Below, piece after piece: positions 36,027-46,620 of a stretch of DNA of 64,000 nt. Position numbers and translations under genes: made by a program. The stretch is from Falciphora oryzae. Taxonomy: Eukaryota; Ascomycota; Sordariomycetes; Magnaporthales; Magnaporthaceae. How positions within the stretch are numbered: the stretch's first letter is position 1; the number at the start of each line of letters is the position of its first letter. The DNA lies in assembly GCA_000733355.1 (NCBI GenBank), contig JNVV01000053.1, positions 62,001 through 126,000 on the forward strand, written 5' to 3'. Below the pieces are notes generated by a model. That model searched no databases, was not told the DNA's origin, and saw only the letters and a list, made by a program, of their open reading frames with translations.

Positions 36027-36851
36027 TTGTCGAACAGTATCACCGCATTGCTTCGAGCATTGACAAGAATATTGTGTCCAGCGCCCTCTCCTCTCACGCT
36101 AGTAAGTCTCGCTCCCTACCTTGTTCTAGGTATTCGGCCAACGCTTCGTTATCTCGTCCACTTGGCCACTAATGTAACGTCCATGCCTGGGCACTCTCTG
36201 TTCCAGCGCGAGTTTGTTCTCCGTCGAGACTCGGCACAACAGCAACGCCCCGTCGTCTCGACCGCATCGTGCGCGAACCGCACCCCTTGCCGGCGGAACC
36301 TCGAAGCGACCGATGCAACGATGGTCAGGGTTCTCTACATGACATTCCACGCCATCGGGCGCATCGGGCGCATCGCCAACCAGCAACCCACTGTCATCGT
36401 CGGGGCAATCGCCTGCGTGTTGCACAATCTCTGTGTCTATGACAGCCAGGCGAACACCCGGAAACACCTCGCGGTGGCAACCTCCGAGCGGGGCCGACCT
36501 CTCCCTAGAGAGCCCACGCTCACGGGCACGCGGGCCACGGTATCGGCAATATTGATAGCTTTGGAGTGGGCCTTCGACCTCAACCAAGCGCACCTCCGCC
36601 AAGAGGGATGTTCTCTCTCCCAAATATTTATCGCCACGGATCCCGCGTCGAAACCTATTGTCGAGATGATGAGGTCGGACGCCTTCTATGCTTTCGACCA
36701 GGACCTGGGAACCCCTATTATCAATCTCGTGGCGTATTTGCGGTTAACTGGAGCGATGATTCGGTATGGTGTCAGGAAATTCTTTTGTCATGAAGCGCAG
36801 GCAATATTAAGCAACGAGATGGAGAAGCAGGGCTTTGGCACACCCATGTGA
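36027..36851 (+). CDS. Uncharacterised reading frame, possible RNase H-like relic
   Basis: A 274-codon frame whose first codon is TTG, so the real start or an upstream exon is not set. Not recognised with confidence. The segment ALEWAFDLNQ...LSQIFIATDPASKPIVEMM resembles the helix and following strand of fungal RNase H type-1-like proteins, but catalytic acids were not identified. An alternative frame near 36010-36100 (LVEQYHRIASSIDKNIVSS) also looks protein-like and ends at a GTAAGT donor, so the gene may be spliced differently or be a pseudogene. The next gene, the SNF2 helicase, ends about 180 bp downstream on the opposite strand. Confidence 0.35.
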   Translation: MSNSITALLRALTRILCPAPSPLTLVSLAPYLVLGIRPTLRYLVHLATNVTSMPGHSLFQREFVLRRDSAQQQRPVVSTASCANRTPCRRNLEATDATMVRVLYMTFHAIGRIGRIANQQPTVIVGAIACVLHNLCVYDSQANTRKHLAVATSERGRPLPREPTLTGTRATVSAILIALEWAFDLNQAHLRQEGCSLSQIFIATDPASKPIVEMMRSDAFYAFDQDLGTPIINLVAYLRLTGAMIRYGVRKFFCHEAQAILSNEMEKQGFGTPM

Positions 36852-37032
36852 AGCTTTGATTCTCGCCATTCACGAAGCGGGGACCCCAGGGAGAACGGGA
36901 CGAAGGCTCCTGCCAGAAAGGGAAAGCTACCTTCAGTACTGCTTCTGTCGTTCTATTGCCGTTCAGATTCTCACCAGCGCGGAAGGAATAGATGTAGTCA
37001 CTTCAAAGAACACGTCAACTTGTCTCCCCTCT

Positions 37033-40000
37033 TCACTCGCCGCCGTCCAAGCACCTCTGCAGCTCCTCCATCTGATCGTTCTTCAGTGCCCGCCGCTCGT
37101 CCTGGCTGAGCTGCTTGGCAAATCCTCCACCCGCCAGCTGCAGCTTGCGTAGCTGCTTGTTCTGCACCGACACCTCTATGGACTTCTCCATCGCATACCG
37201 CACGATAGTCACCTTCTTCGACTGGTCGAGGCGCAGCAGGCGGCCGATGGCCTGCTTCTCGGCCGCTGGGTTCCACTGGGGCTCGAGGATGTGCACTCTG
37301 TTTGCAACCGTGAGGCCGTTCAGCCTGGCGGAAATGGCAACGACTCTGTTAATTTGACAAACATTGCAGGGCAGATGGAAAGGGTGATTGCTTACCCAAC
37401 GGCACCAGTCGAGAAGGTGATCAGCAGAACGCTGAAGGCGTGACGACCTTGGAACTTCAGGAGTATGTTCCCTCGCTTCTTGGGCGAGACATCTCCGTCG
37501 ACTCTTAGATACTTGACGCCGTGTGCGTCCAAGGCCTTGCCTACAATGTCAAGCGTCTTTTTCCAGAACGAAAAGACGACGCTTTGAGGATGTTAGTCGA
37601 GCACTTGGCCAAAGTCCAGCGCATATAGCGTATAGTTGCGAGCAGGTTCGACATACCACTTGTCAGTGAGGGAATGTGCCCGGATGTCCTCAACGAGAGC
37701 GTTGATCTTGGATGGGTATCTCTGTAGCCCAGGATGACCTGCCCCCTCGGAGCCCTGCTGTATCTGCTCGTCAAACACGTTCCCGCTGCCGTGGATGTTG
37801 TTGCACAAGGGGCAAGTGAAAGGCTGCCCCTCCACTTGACTGCTTCGATACAGCTGTGTGCACTCGTTGCAGACTAGCTGCAAGCAGTGTGTCAGGCACG
37901 CCAGGCTTGGGTCACCCTCTGGAGTGCTGCTACTGCTGCTTGCGTCCTCACTAACACTAGACCCGAGCGAGACGATGTCAACCGTGCAGTAACAGCAAGT
38001 GGCCTCCCCCTTTTGCTGCAAATAGCTCAGCACCTCGTCAGGAAGGCTGCGGGAAGAGCTCGCGCCGCCTTGCGTCATGATTGACGACAGATTGAGCAAG
38101 TACGCCGCCTCGCCGTTGTTGCAGAACATGCGGAGCCGCAGCAGTGCCTCCATTATTGTGTGCTCCGTGCTGGCCGCCGCTGCGCCGGTGCTCTTCTTTC
38201 GGCTAATGGCTATGGCATTCTTGCACGCGGCCTTGAGGGTGTTGTACTGTCCTAGCTCCGTCGTGGTGAACTTCGGCTTGCGGTACTCCTCTGTGTGCCC
38301 CTGTGATGCCGGCATGATGTCCTTGCTCCTGCGAAGGCAGATGGAAGAAAGGATTAATCTCAGGTTGGTAAATTCTCCCTCCGGATGGGCTCTGCTGCGG
38401 CTTAACTTCGTCAGGTGTTTCCTGAACGTAGCTGGTTCGGAGAAGATGGGCATCCTGAGAAACTTGACTAGAGACCCAAGATCGTCGAGAGAGTTCTGGA
38501 TAGGCGTCCCCGTCAGGCACCACCGAATCTGGGACGAGATGGAGTGTACAGCGTCGAACTGTTTGGTGCCCCAGTTTCGGATCAGATGAGCTGGGTAATA
38601 AGTGGCAAGCGCCCTCCATGTTAGCCTCTTCGGGGTAATTATATCTCCTCTGAAGCCTATTGTTGGAGGTTGACTTGCCTTCATCCAGGATAAGTCGATG
38701 CCAGTGTACTGTGTGAATGATGCTGCTGGCCCGACGACGGTCCGCCATGACCGTCCCGTAGGTTGTCAAGACTAAATCCTGCTGGTGGAGGACAGCATTA
38801 AGACTGTTCCTGTCCGAGCCGTGGTACTTAGAGTACCGGACAGAATGGGGATAGAAGTGGCTATGGTTGAAGAGGAGAAACTATTAGTAAAGCACTATCC
38901 CGGAAAACGAGATCACCATTTCATCGATTAATAAGTCAGGACATACCGCTCGATCTCCTTTATCCAAGTGTTCAAGAGGACTTCAACGGTGGTTATGATT
39001 TTCGTCAGTAAGCTTTCTCGGTGTCAAAGACTAGCTGGGACATGAAGAATCCTCTGCACATACGTTCACTCGGCACCACTACGAGAGTGGCTTTGCCTGA
39101 GCCTTGAGGAGTCGATGTGGCAACCGCTGCCAAAGTCGTCAGGGTCTTGCCCAAGCCCATCTCGTCTGCAAGGATTCCTCCCCTGAAGTCACTTGGGACT
39201 CTGCTCTTCGCGCCGGTGATGAGATGTTGGTAGCTGGACAAGGCAATAGGTAATTAGTAAGTGAATAGTCATCTTCTTGCGTAAGCCGCTCCTTCAGTTG
39301 TCATGCGAATTCAACAAGATTAATGTCAGCACCTACCATATTTCCCCAGACGGAAGTGTACTCTGTTCCCAGAGCTCGGCTCTGCCATCAGGTGGGGTTT
39401 CGAGCTCTCGCTGCAGTATCCATTCCATAGCTTCCTGTTGATGGCTACAAATACGTTGTCAGTAGAAATATTCCATAGAGCTTGAGGGGGCAAATAGTTA
39501 CCCATAAAGCTTGGTCATAATGCGATTGTCTTTTGGGGCCGTTGAAAGAGGCCTATGGCGCGGCAGATGATCGAAGAAGGTGTCGATGTTCTGGACTAGG
39601 TCATCCAGCGCTGCTGAGCCACCGCCTGTGATATCGAGATCTAGGGCTTCATCTTCCTCAGTTTGGAAAATTCGTGAATGAAGTGCAAGCTCCGATTCCA
39701 TTGCCGTATGGGTAGCCCGGAAGTTAAGATATGACGGCAGCTGCAGTGACTGGGGGTTCCAATAAGCTCCTGCGCACAAATCCTCGTGCGGTCTTTGGAG
39801 AAAACTCATCCGACTCCCGAGATCACTGGCTAAGCGATCTCCTGAGCCCCTCGGACCGAAGAAGAGCAGGTCGACATTTATGATGAGCCCCTTCTTCAGC
39901 TGCTTCTTATCCATCGCCTCAGCCGTTCTAGATTTCCACTCAGACGTGAGGACCCAGATCATGAGGAAGCACTCTGGAGTGCCTGTGATGCAGGTTGACA

Positions 40001-40674
40001 GTGATTCGAACACCTCTTTACTAAGCACGCCCACAGCTGGGCCTGCAGTAACAGAGACGAGGGCATGATCTGGCTTTAGATCCAATTGCAATGGCATGTA
40101 TTTGCCTAGATCCTGTTGATCGGTGGATGAATGTTCCGTCTCTTTTGGGGGCCACTTCAACAGCGTCTCAATGTTTGGAAGCTGACATTCAAGGGGCTCT
40201 TAGCACTGATTTTCTGATTTTACGCATGGAAAGTCGTGCAACATACCATCCCGTAACAAACGAAGGGCTCTCCATTGCTGCTGCTGGCTGAGGCTGAAAC
40301 TGGCTCACAAGAGGTGAGATTTAGTTGTAGGCTCTCTTGTTGCTCCGAGGAGAATTGCTGGGGCTGTGTAGGTGCCCAATCTGACAGCGCTTCGATTCCA
40401 GGAAGCTAGGTATTGCAAAGAGTTCTTTTGTCAGCGGTTACACGATTTTTCAAGGGGAACTTTATAAGGCCTCGATGCATACCGCGCAATGGAAGCCGAT
40501 CTCTCCTGTTAGGCGCTTGCTTGGATAGGTAGTGTCGTCACCGTCGTCTTCTGAACGCGGCCGCTTTTGAGCCTCTGCATTGTCGACGTAATCCATGGAC
40601 ATGTAGTGAAAGGTGTGGCGGAACCTGACTGGAGAGTTTTGAGGATTGGATCCATTTCTTTCCAAGACAAACAT
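37033..40674 (-). CDS. SNF2-family DNA helicase with internal RING finger (Rad5/HLTF-like)
   Basis: Ten exons: 40674..40483, 40405..40247, 40181..39502, 39444..39337, 39233..39064, 39016..38947, 38860..38679, 38590..37657, 37581..37396, 37324..37033; together 990 residues with every junction in frame. Motif I is DEMGLGKT (about 403-410), the DEAH box is at 519-522, LTGTPIQNSLDDL follows, and QAIGRLLRLDQ is motif VI. A RING finger (CCYC ... CLTHCLQLVCNEC ... CPLC, about 719-783) sits between the two helicase lobes, the Rad5/Rad16/HLTF layout. Such proteins are nuclear ATP-dependent translocases, some with ubiquitin-ligase activity. One intron (38678..38591) has a GC donor and splits the DEAH codons. 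The acceptor of exon 6 is the least certain junction, and the start could be 40596 instead. No stop or frameshift: intact gene. Confidence 0.88.
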
Positions 40675-41117
40675 AGCACAGCGCAGCCGTCTGTAAACGG
40701 CGGTTGCAAGGTAAGGAAAGGACCCTCACCTGAATACTTCGCCGGCGCGCTTTCCGACCCCACATGGAGTAGGCTCATTGAGGCGCATCTCGTTTCTGGG
40801 CGCGAGGCGCAGTTCAGAATGGCACCATGTAACAACGTGTGGAATTGGATCCTATTGGGTGCCTGCCCGGAGGCGGTGTCGGGGTCGGGCATCGAGTGTG
40901 ACAACGCATGCACAAACCAGCTGAACACCCGGGCGGTCAGGCTCTGGGGAAGGATTGAAAAACTCGGGCTACGCCACCACCACGCACATGTTTTTCCCTT
41001 TAAATCAGTGAATCTCTGGGAACTCTACCTCTCGCTTCTTTGCGGTCAAACCCAAGATTATCCATTGTCCGTGCGTTGGAAATCGCCGAAATTTTCGCCC
41101 GCTCGCCTTAATCAGCC
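40675..41117. promoter_or_regulatory. Shared divergent promoter interval, helicase gene and NLR gene
   Basis: The two start codons lie 443 bp apart and point away from each other. Part may be a spliced 5' UTR of the helicase: a GTGAGG donor and TTTACAG acceptor are visible just upstream of its ATG. Confidence 0.55.
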
Positions 41118-44100
41118 ATGGACGCCGAGTTCCAGCGCGTTAACGATGCTTTCAAAGCAGACTTGACCCCACAGGAGCTAGACTACTTCCAATCTAGCAG
41201 TCTAGAAGATGTCCAAAAAACTCTGTCCAGGATTCAGAGCGAGCAGGAGACCAAAGGTAGCCTGCGCTACCTGAGGAGGATTGACCCCTTCGTGAAGACT
41301 ATGATGGAGTATAGCAAAGTGGTCGAGGTCTTTGTCAATGTTGAGGAGACGCTGGCTTTTGTCTGGGTAATTTTACATCTTTCCGGCGCACCACATACGC
41401 ATGATTTGCAAAGCAGACTGCTGACCAACACTCTGCATCTACACAGGGGCCGTTGAGATTCATGTTGATGGTGCGCATCGTCATTGACTTCCCTTCATTT
41501 TTCGATATCCATCCGATTTTCTCTCATACGAGACTGATAAAACATGGCTTTGCTAGATGACGGCAAATTTCACCGACGCCTTCAACTCTCTTCTGGACAC
41601 GTATCAGCAGATCGGGGAACAAATACCACTCCTGGCGTCGTTCAAAACCCTCTTCGACGATCCAACCCATGTCCACATGAGACAACTGCTCGTGTTGATA
41701 TACAAAGATATTTTGAGTTTTCAGCTACTTGCTCTCCGTTTTTTCCGCAAGAAGAGTTAGAACCGCCGTTAGTTATACTTGTACGCTTCATCCCGGGATA
41801 TTTGACTAACCCAGAGCCCATATGTTCAGTGTGGAAAAAGCTCTTCCTCGCAAATTGGAGTGGGTTCAAGTCAGATATCAACCAACTGAAGGAAAACCTC
41901 GCCCGCCACAGGAGGCTCATTGAGAGCCGAGCTTCTCTTACCGAGTTTGAAGAGATACAAAGCATACGGTTGACAGCCGAGGAGAACCTCAAAAAAACCA
42001 AGGAGGATGCACAGCGCCGCCGAAGGAGCGAGGTGTTTCGGTGGCTGGCTTCTCCAGACATCGAAGCAGTTCACGAACGCCACGTGAACACTAGGGCCTG
42101 GAGCTCACAGTCGTGTAGCTGGCTGCTCAAGGATCCAGTCTTTCAAGACTGGTTTGATCCTAACTTCTGCAAAACGCCATTGCTTTGGCTCAACGGCAAA
42201 CCAGGCGCAGGTACGGGGCTTCTCAGGTTTTGCTTCGTTGAACGGGCTTATCATTGCTAACAAAAATATTCTCGTTAGGCAAGTCGGTTATGGCTTCGCT
42301 CGTTGTCGAAAAGGCAAGAGAACTCTCCGGCATTGCAGTTGCGTTCTTCTACTGCAGCGAGAGCGACCCTGCAAGACAGAAATTCATTGCCGTCGCCAGA
42401 TCGATCCTGGCTCAGCTACTGGCTCAAGACGAAACCCTGATTCTTCATTGCGAGCTGATGATGTCGACCCAAAGTGGCAAAGTGCCCCAAGATGTTCTCT
42501 CCGATGTCAAGCTGGCAAAGGAGCTGCTGACGACGGCTCTCAAAAGCCGAAAGACCTACGTGATTCTGGATGGGATCGACGAGTGCGACAGAGAGCAGCG
42601 GAAAGATATCTGCCTTTGGTTTAAAGAGACGGTAGATGGGCTTCCCAGAACCAAGTACGATGAGATTAGGTGTCTGTTCGTTAGCCAGGATGATGGCATT
42701 GCTAGGAAGGATCTCTCCGCGCTTCCCACACTCAGCCTCACCGCACAAAAAAGCGAGCAAGACATCATGGGATTCTCAACACATCGTCAGTCCGAGCTCG
42801 AGCTCCGGTTTGGCCCGCTGAGAAACGAGGGGTTCGACCTCGCCAAAATCGTCACAGCCAGATCCTGTGGTATGTTTCTCCTTTCTTGTGGCCTGCAATG
42901 CTTCCCAGCTTGGGAAGCTGACCAAGCGTGATATCCAGGAATATTCATCTTTGCCCGTTGCGTGTTCGAAGAGCTGTATCATCAGCCCTCGCGCCAGAGG
43001 CTCTTGGACGAGTGGAGAGAAGACCGCTTCCCCAAGGACCTTGTGGAGGTGTAAGTACTCGACCAAAGTTCGAGGTTCCTAGGGTTAATCTTGATCTAAA
43101 TCTGATAATCCATAATAGGTACAACCGCATATACAAGCGGATTATGAGCTCTGGATCCAGTAGCCAGCATGAGGTCTCCAGACGGCTTTTGTCCTGGACT
43201 GCCATCGCGAGGAGACCTCTAAAGTGGTATGAGATCCAAGCGGCAATATCCATCAATCTCGCAGAAGAGACAGTCAACGAGCAGAAAGATCGCTTGGTGG
43301 ACTCTTCTAAAGATCTCTGTGCATCCTTCGTCGAGGTGCACGCGGACCAAACAATTGAGCTTGTGCATGGGACAGTCAAGGAGTAGGTCTCAGATTTCTC
43401 TCCCATCCGCATCCAGACTTCTAGGCAGCGTAGCCTAACCCAGCTATTATTCGTCGCTACCCAGGTTCTTGATGAACGAGAGTATCATGGATTTTTCGAA
43501 AAGCGAGCTTGATCTATGCCTTCTCAGCATGTCATATCTCAACTTTCCGGAAATGAATCCGGACAACGACGTCCAGGAAACAACCCACGCCATTCTAGCT
43601 GGGCGCTACGCATTCTACGACTACGCTGTGTCCAGCTGGGCATCACATTTGATGGAGTGGCTACAGGGAGAACACCATGACCGGAGAGCCGTTGAGGAGT
43701 TGGAGGAGCTCTGTGGCGTGTTCCTTGATCAGCATTATAACGAGGAGCCCACCAAAGCCCCGGTGCCGAAAGAGATTCACAAGAAACTTCGCGTCATTGC
43801 ACACTTTGAGTCTTACGACATGGTCGCTCAAGCAATCATATGGTCAAGGAAACAGCTCAAGGCCCTCAACGGCAACACCGACAGTACAGTTGCTGTCCTC
43901 GACTTCCCGGAGCTCACGAGAAACATCAGGAGGGCTTTGGAAGAAGCAATTGCGGCGAATCTCTCGCGAGAATCGCAAGAGAGGCTCCGACTCTATTACG
44001 GAGACAAGCTGTTCAAATGCAGCAAAGTCTACTGCCCCCGCTTCTACGATGGGTTCGAATCGAAGCGCGACAGAGACGCGCACCAGGGGCGCCATGAGCC

Positions 44101-44449
44101 TGTCTTTTTCTGTTGCCACGACAGCTGCTACAGGGCCAAGTTCGGATTTTCTTCCGAGCCGGACCTTGGCCGCCATATGCTCCAGGAGCACAGAATCGAC
44201 AACTTTCCGGAGGTCTCAAATCCCCAACCAGAAGTACCCAACCAAGACGAATCCCGGTGGCCTCATAAGTGCCCACACTGCCCCAGGCGCTTCCTTAGAT
44301 GGTACCCCATGAAATGCCATGTGAGGACACATACGGGCGAGAAGCCATTCGAATGTAAGGCATGCGGCAAAAGATTCACGAGGAGGAACAAGCGGAACGA
44401 TCATTCGCGACGCACATGTAAAAATCTAGCCTCAGAGGCTCAGCCATGA
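41118..44449 (+). CDS. NACHT NLR-like protein with four C-terminal C2H2 zinc fingers
   Basis: Eight exons: 41118..41366, 41447..41470, 41557..41755, 41830..42210, 42279..42869, 42939..43050, 43119..43382, 43465..44449; 934 residues, all joins in frame. The N-terminal 250 residues match the helical domain found before NACHT in many fungal STAND proteins. NACHT: P-loop GKPGAGKS (about 280-287, split by an intron), Walker B TYVILDGIDECD (about 377-388). A helical region follows, then C2H2 fingers at about 791-817, 832-849, 876-896 and 904-925; the last two are joined by a TGEKP linker. Fungal STAND/NLR proteins act in nonself recognition and programmed cell death. Here the usual WD, TPR or ankyrin sensor repeats are replaced by zinc fingers. 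Two donors are irregular (GTGCGC, GTTAGA). Function is inferred from architecture only. Confidence 0.88.
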
Positions 44450-44929
44450 TTGCGTTGCAAAATTTTTCAATCATTCGAGCCGTGGACGTTGCGGCTACCT
44501 TAAGTACCTAGAGTTACCTATCTACCTCGGCACGTCCCCCAAAAAATTATTCGGACTGCAAAATAGCAACTCCACCCCTGATCTTCGTTGCAAATACTCA
44601 AACTCGCCATGTTCACTCGTTTATATCTCCAGCTAGGTGATTGATTTTACAAAAAGAAAAAAGTGATTTATAAAATTTAAATGCAAACCTTCTAGCTACT
44701 TTATTTTTCTGCAATTAGATTTGATTTACGTGTGTTGGCTGCGAGTGCAGTGGGTGAACTTTTCGCAGTCCGGATATTTTTTTGGGGACGCGCTAGGTAG
44801 GTATCTGTATGTAAACATTGTCATCCCCGCGGGTGTCTGGTGCAGCCCAGTCCAGATGACCACGGATAACACCGAATAGAGGTGCGCACCTACACCTAAT
44901 CAAAACGAGTCCTAAAGGTGAGGCGTCGC
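44450..44929. other. Intergenic, AT-rich
   Basis: 3' flank of the NLR gene, with an AT-rich stretch around 44640-44720. No feature recognised. Confidence 0.45.
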
Positions 44930-45505
44930 GCTACACCTGGCCAAAATTGACTCTCCCCAAGGCTGGCGATGCCATTGGTGGCCCACATCAATGATTGCAT
45001 CAAATCATTGCCTGCGCGCCGCACCGCACCTGAACAAAAGAGTCCCGAAAATATTAGCGCTCCCCAAATTTGGCGTCCTTATTGGTCAAGTGCTGTATTC
45101 TAGTACCAGTGCCAAACGATAGGNNNNNNNNNNNNNNNNNNNNNNNNNNNNNNNNNNNNNNNNNNNNNNNNNNNNNNNNNNNNNNNNNNNNNNNNNNNNN
45201 NNNNNNNNNACCCGGCCAAAATGAGTCCCAAAATATTGGCGCTCCCCGGAGCCGGTATTTTTATTGGTTAAGGTACCACTACGACACCAGCTGCACTGCC
45301 CCAAGCCTTTCCACTACACCTGGCCAAAACGAATCGCAAAATATTGGCGCTCCCCGAAACCGGCATTTTTATTGGTTAAAAATACCACTGCATCATCCCA
45401 GCTGCGTGAGGAGCGTGGTGTCCCTTAGCTACACCCGGCCAAAACGAGTTCCAAAATATTGGCGCTCCCCAAAGCTGGCATTCTTATTGGCTAGATGTTA
45501 CCATC
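44930..45505. repeat. Degenerate tandem array, period about 105-115 bp, interrupted by assembly gap
   Basis: Copies begin near 44931, 45027, 45210, 45316 and 45432. Each reads CACC(T/C)GGCCAAAA, then a block close to CCAAAATATTGGCGCTCCCC, then a CCGGCATTTTTATTGG-like block and a variable spacer. CCAAAATATTGG is almost palindromic, and TATTGG gives an inverted CCAAT box in each unit. Confidence 0.85.
45124..45209. other. Assembly gap (86 N) within the tandem array
   Basis: Run of N flanked by repeat copies, typical of an unresolved tandem repeat. Confidence 1.
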
Positions 45506-45897
45506 GGGCTGCGGATTCTTGCGGGGAGGAAGCCTAACGTAGGCACGCACAATTCCCGCATGATGGGGAGGCCCTTGGCTGTCGTGCAACAGGTCGGGCA
45601 AATGTGAACGACGTATCCGAAGTAGCTGGTCGTCATCGATCGGCAGTCGATTTGGTATCTATCCCAGTTGCCTCCCTAAAAGAAACTCCAAGGCTGTACC
45701 GCAATATTCCGTGCCTATAAAAGGCTGGGTGGTCCAGGCAAAGCAGCAACACATGCCCGTCTATCTTCGTCCACCCTCTCCCATTGAGCTTGCCCTTCCG
45801 TACATGACGGGGAGCCCGACAAGTCGCTCCAAACCGGTATCTCTGCGTGTACGTAGCATAAGGTAACAACAAAACTCAAGAAAAAGAAGAAAGGCGT

Positions 45898-46620
45898 CTA
45901 GTGCTTCCCGCTGGCACCGGTGCCCGGGCGGGAGGCGACGGCGATGTTGTTGTCGACGATGATGCCGACGCCCGAGCCGTGGGCGCCGGTGCCGAGGTTG
46001 ATCTTGGGGCCCTTGGTCAGGGCGGCCTCGGCGTAGGTCAGGGCGCGGTCGAAGCCGGACTGCCTCTTCTCGACCTTGGCGGCGGCGTCGGTCCGCTCGT
46101 TGCCCTCCTCCTCGTCATCATCCTCGGCTTCGACCTCGTCGCGCGGGTCGAGCTCCTTGTTACCGCCGGGGATGGGGAGGGAAGCCTGGAGGGCGTGTGC
46201 TAGTCAGCATACGGCCCGAGATCCCGACGGAAGGCTTACCGGAGTCATGGGATGGGAGGTAGGGAGCCTGGGCTTGGGAGTGCTAGTAATGAAGAGGAAG
46301 CGGACGAGTCATACCTGCTCGTTGAGGATGCCGGAAGATACCGAGGCCTGGGTCGCGCCCTGGGGGGCGGGCGCTGGCGCGGCAGCGACCTCGCGGGCGG
46401 GAGCACCGGTGCCGGCAGCAGCAGCGCGGGCGGCGCCAGCGACGCCGGCTCCCTGGAGGGTGTTCATGATCTTCTCGACGCCCGGGCCTCCTTCGAACTC
46501 GATAGCACCATCACCTACCACCACCGCGGGCGAGTAGGCACCGAGGTTGATGTTCAGGGGCAGGGCGTTGGCGACGGCGATGACGGCGAGGAGCCGGATG
46601 AGGTACGATTGGGAAATCAT
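45898..46620 (-). CDS. Small secreted protein with Kex2-type processing site
   Basis: Two exons, 46620..46315 and 46185..45898, phase 0, give 197 residues. The intron is GTATGA...CAG with branch GCTGAC. Residues 1-19 form a signal peptide (hydrophobic LLAVIAVANA, cleavage likely before LPLNINLG). An Ala/Pro-rich stretch and a very acidic segment (EAEDDDEEEGNE) precede Lys142-Arg143, a Kex2 dibasic site. The 54-residue C-terminal piece begins QSGFDRALTYAEAA. The N- and C-terminal parts share a similar element (LNINLGAY...VVVGDGAI and INLGTGAH...GIIVDNNI), suggesting internal duplication. It resembles conserved secreted proteins of unknown function in filamentous ascomycetes. No cysteines are visible, so not a typical disulfide-rich effector. 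Confidence 0.82.
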
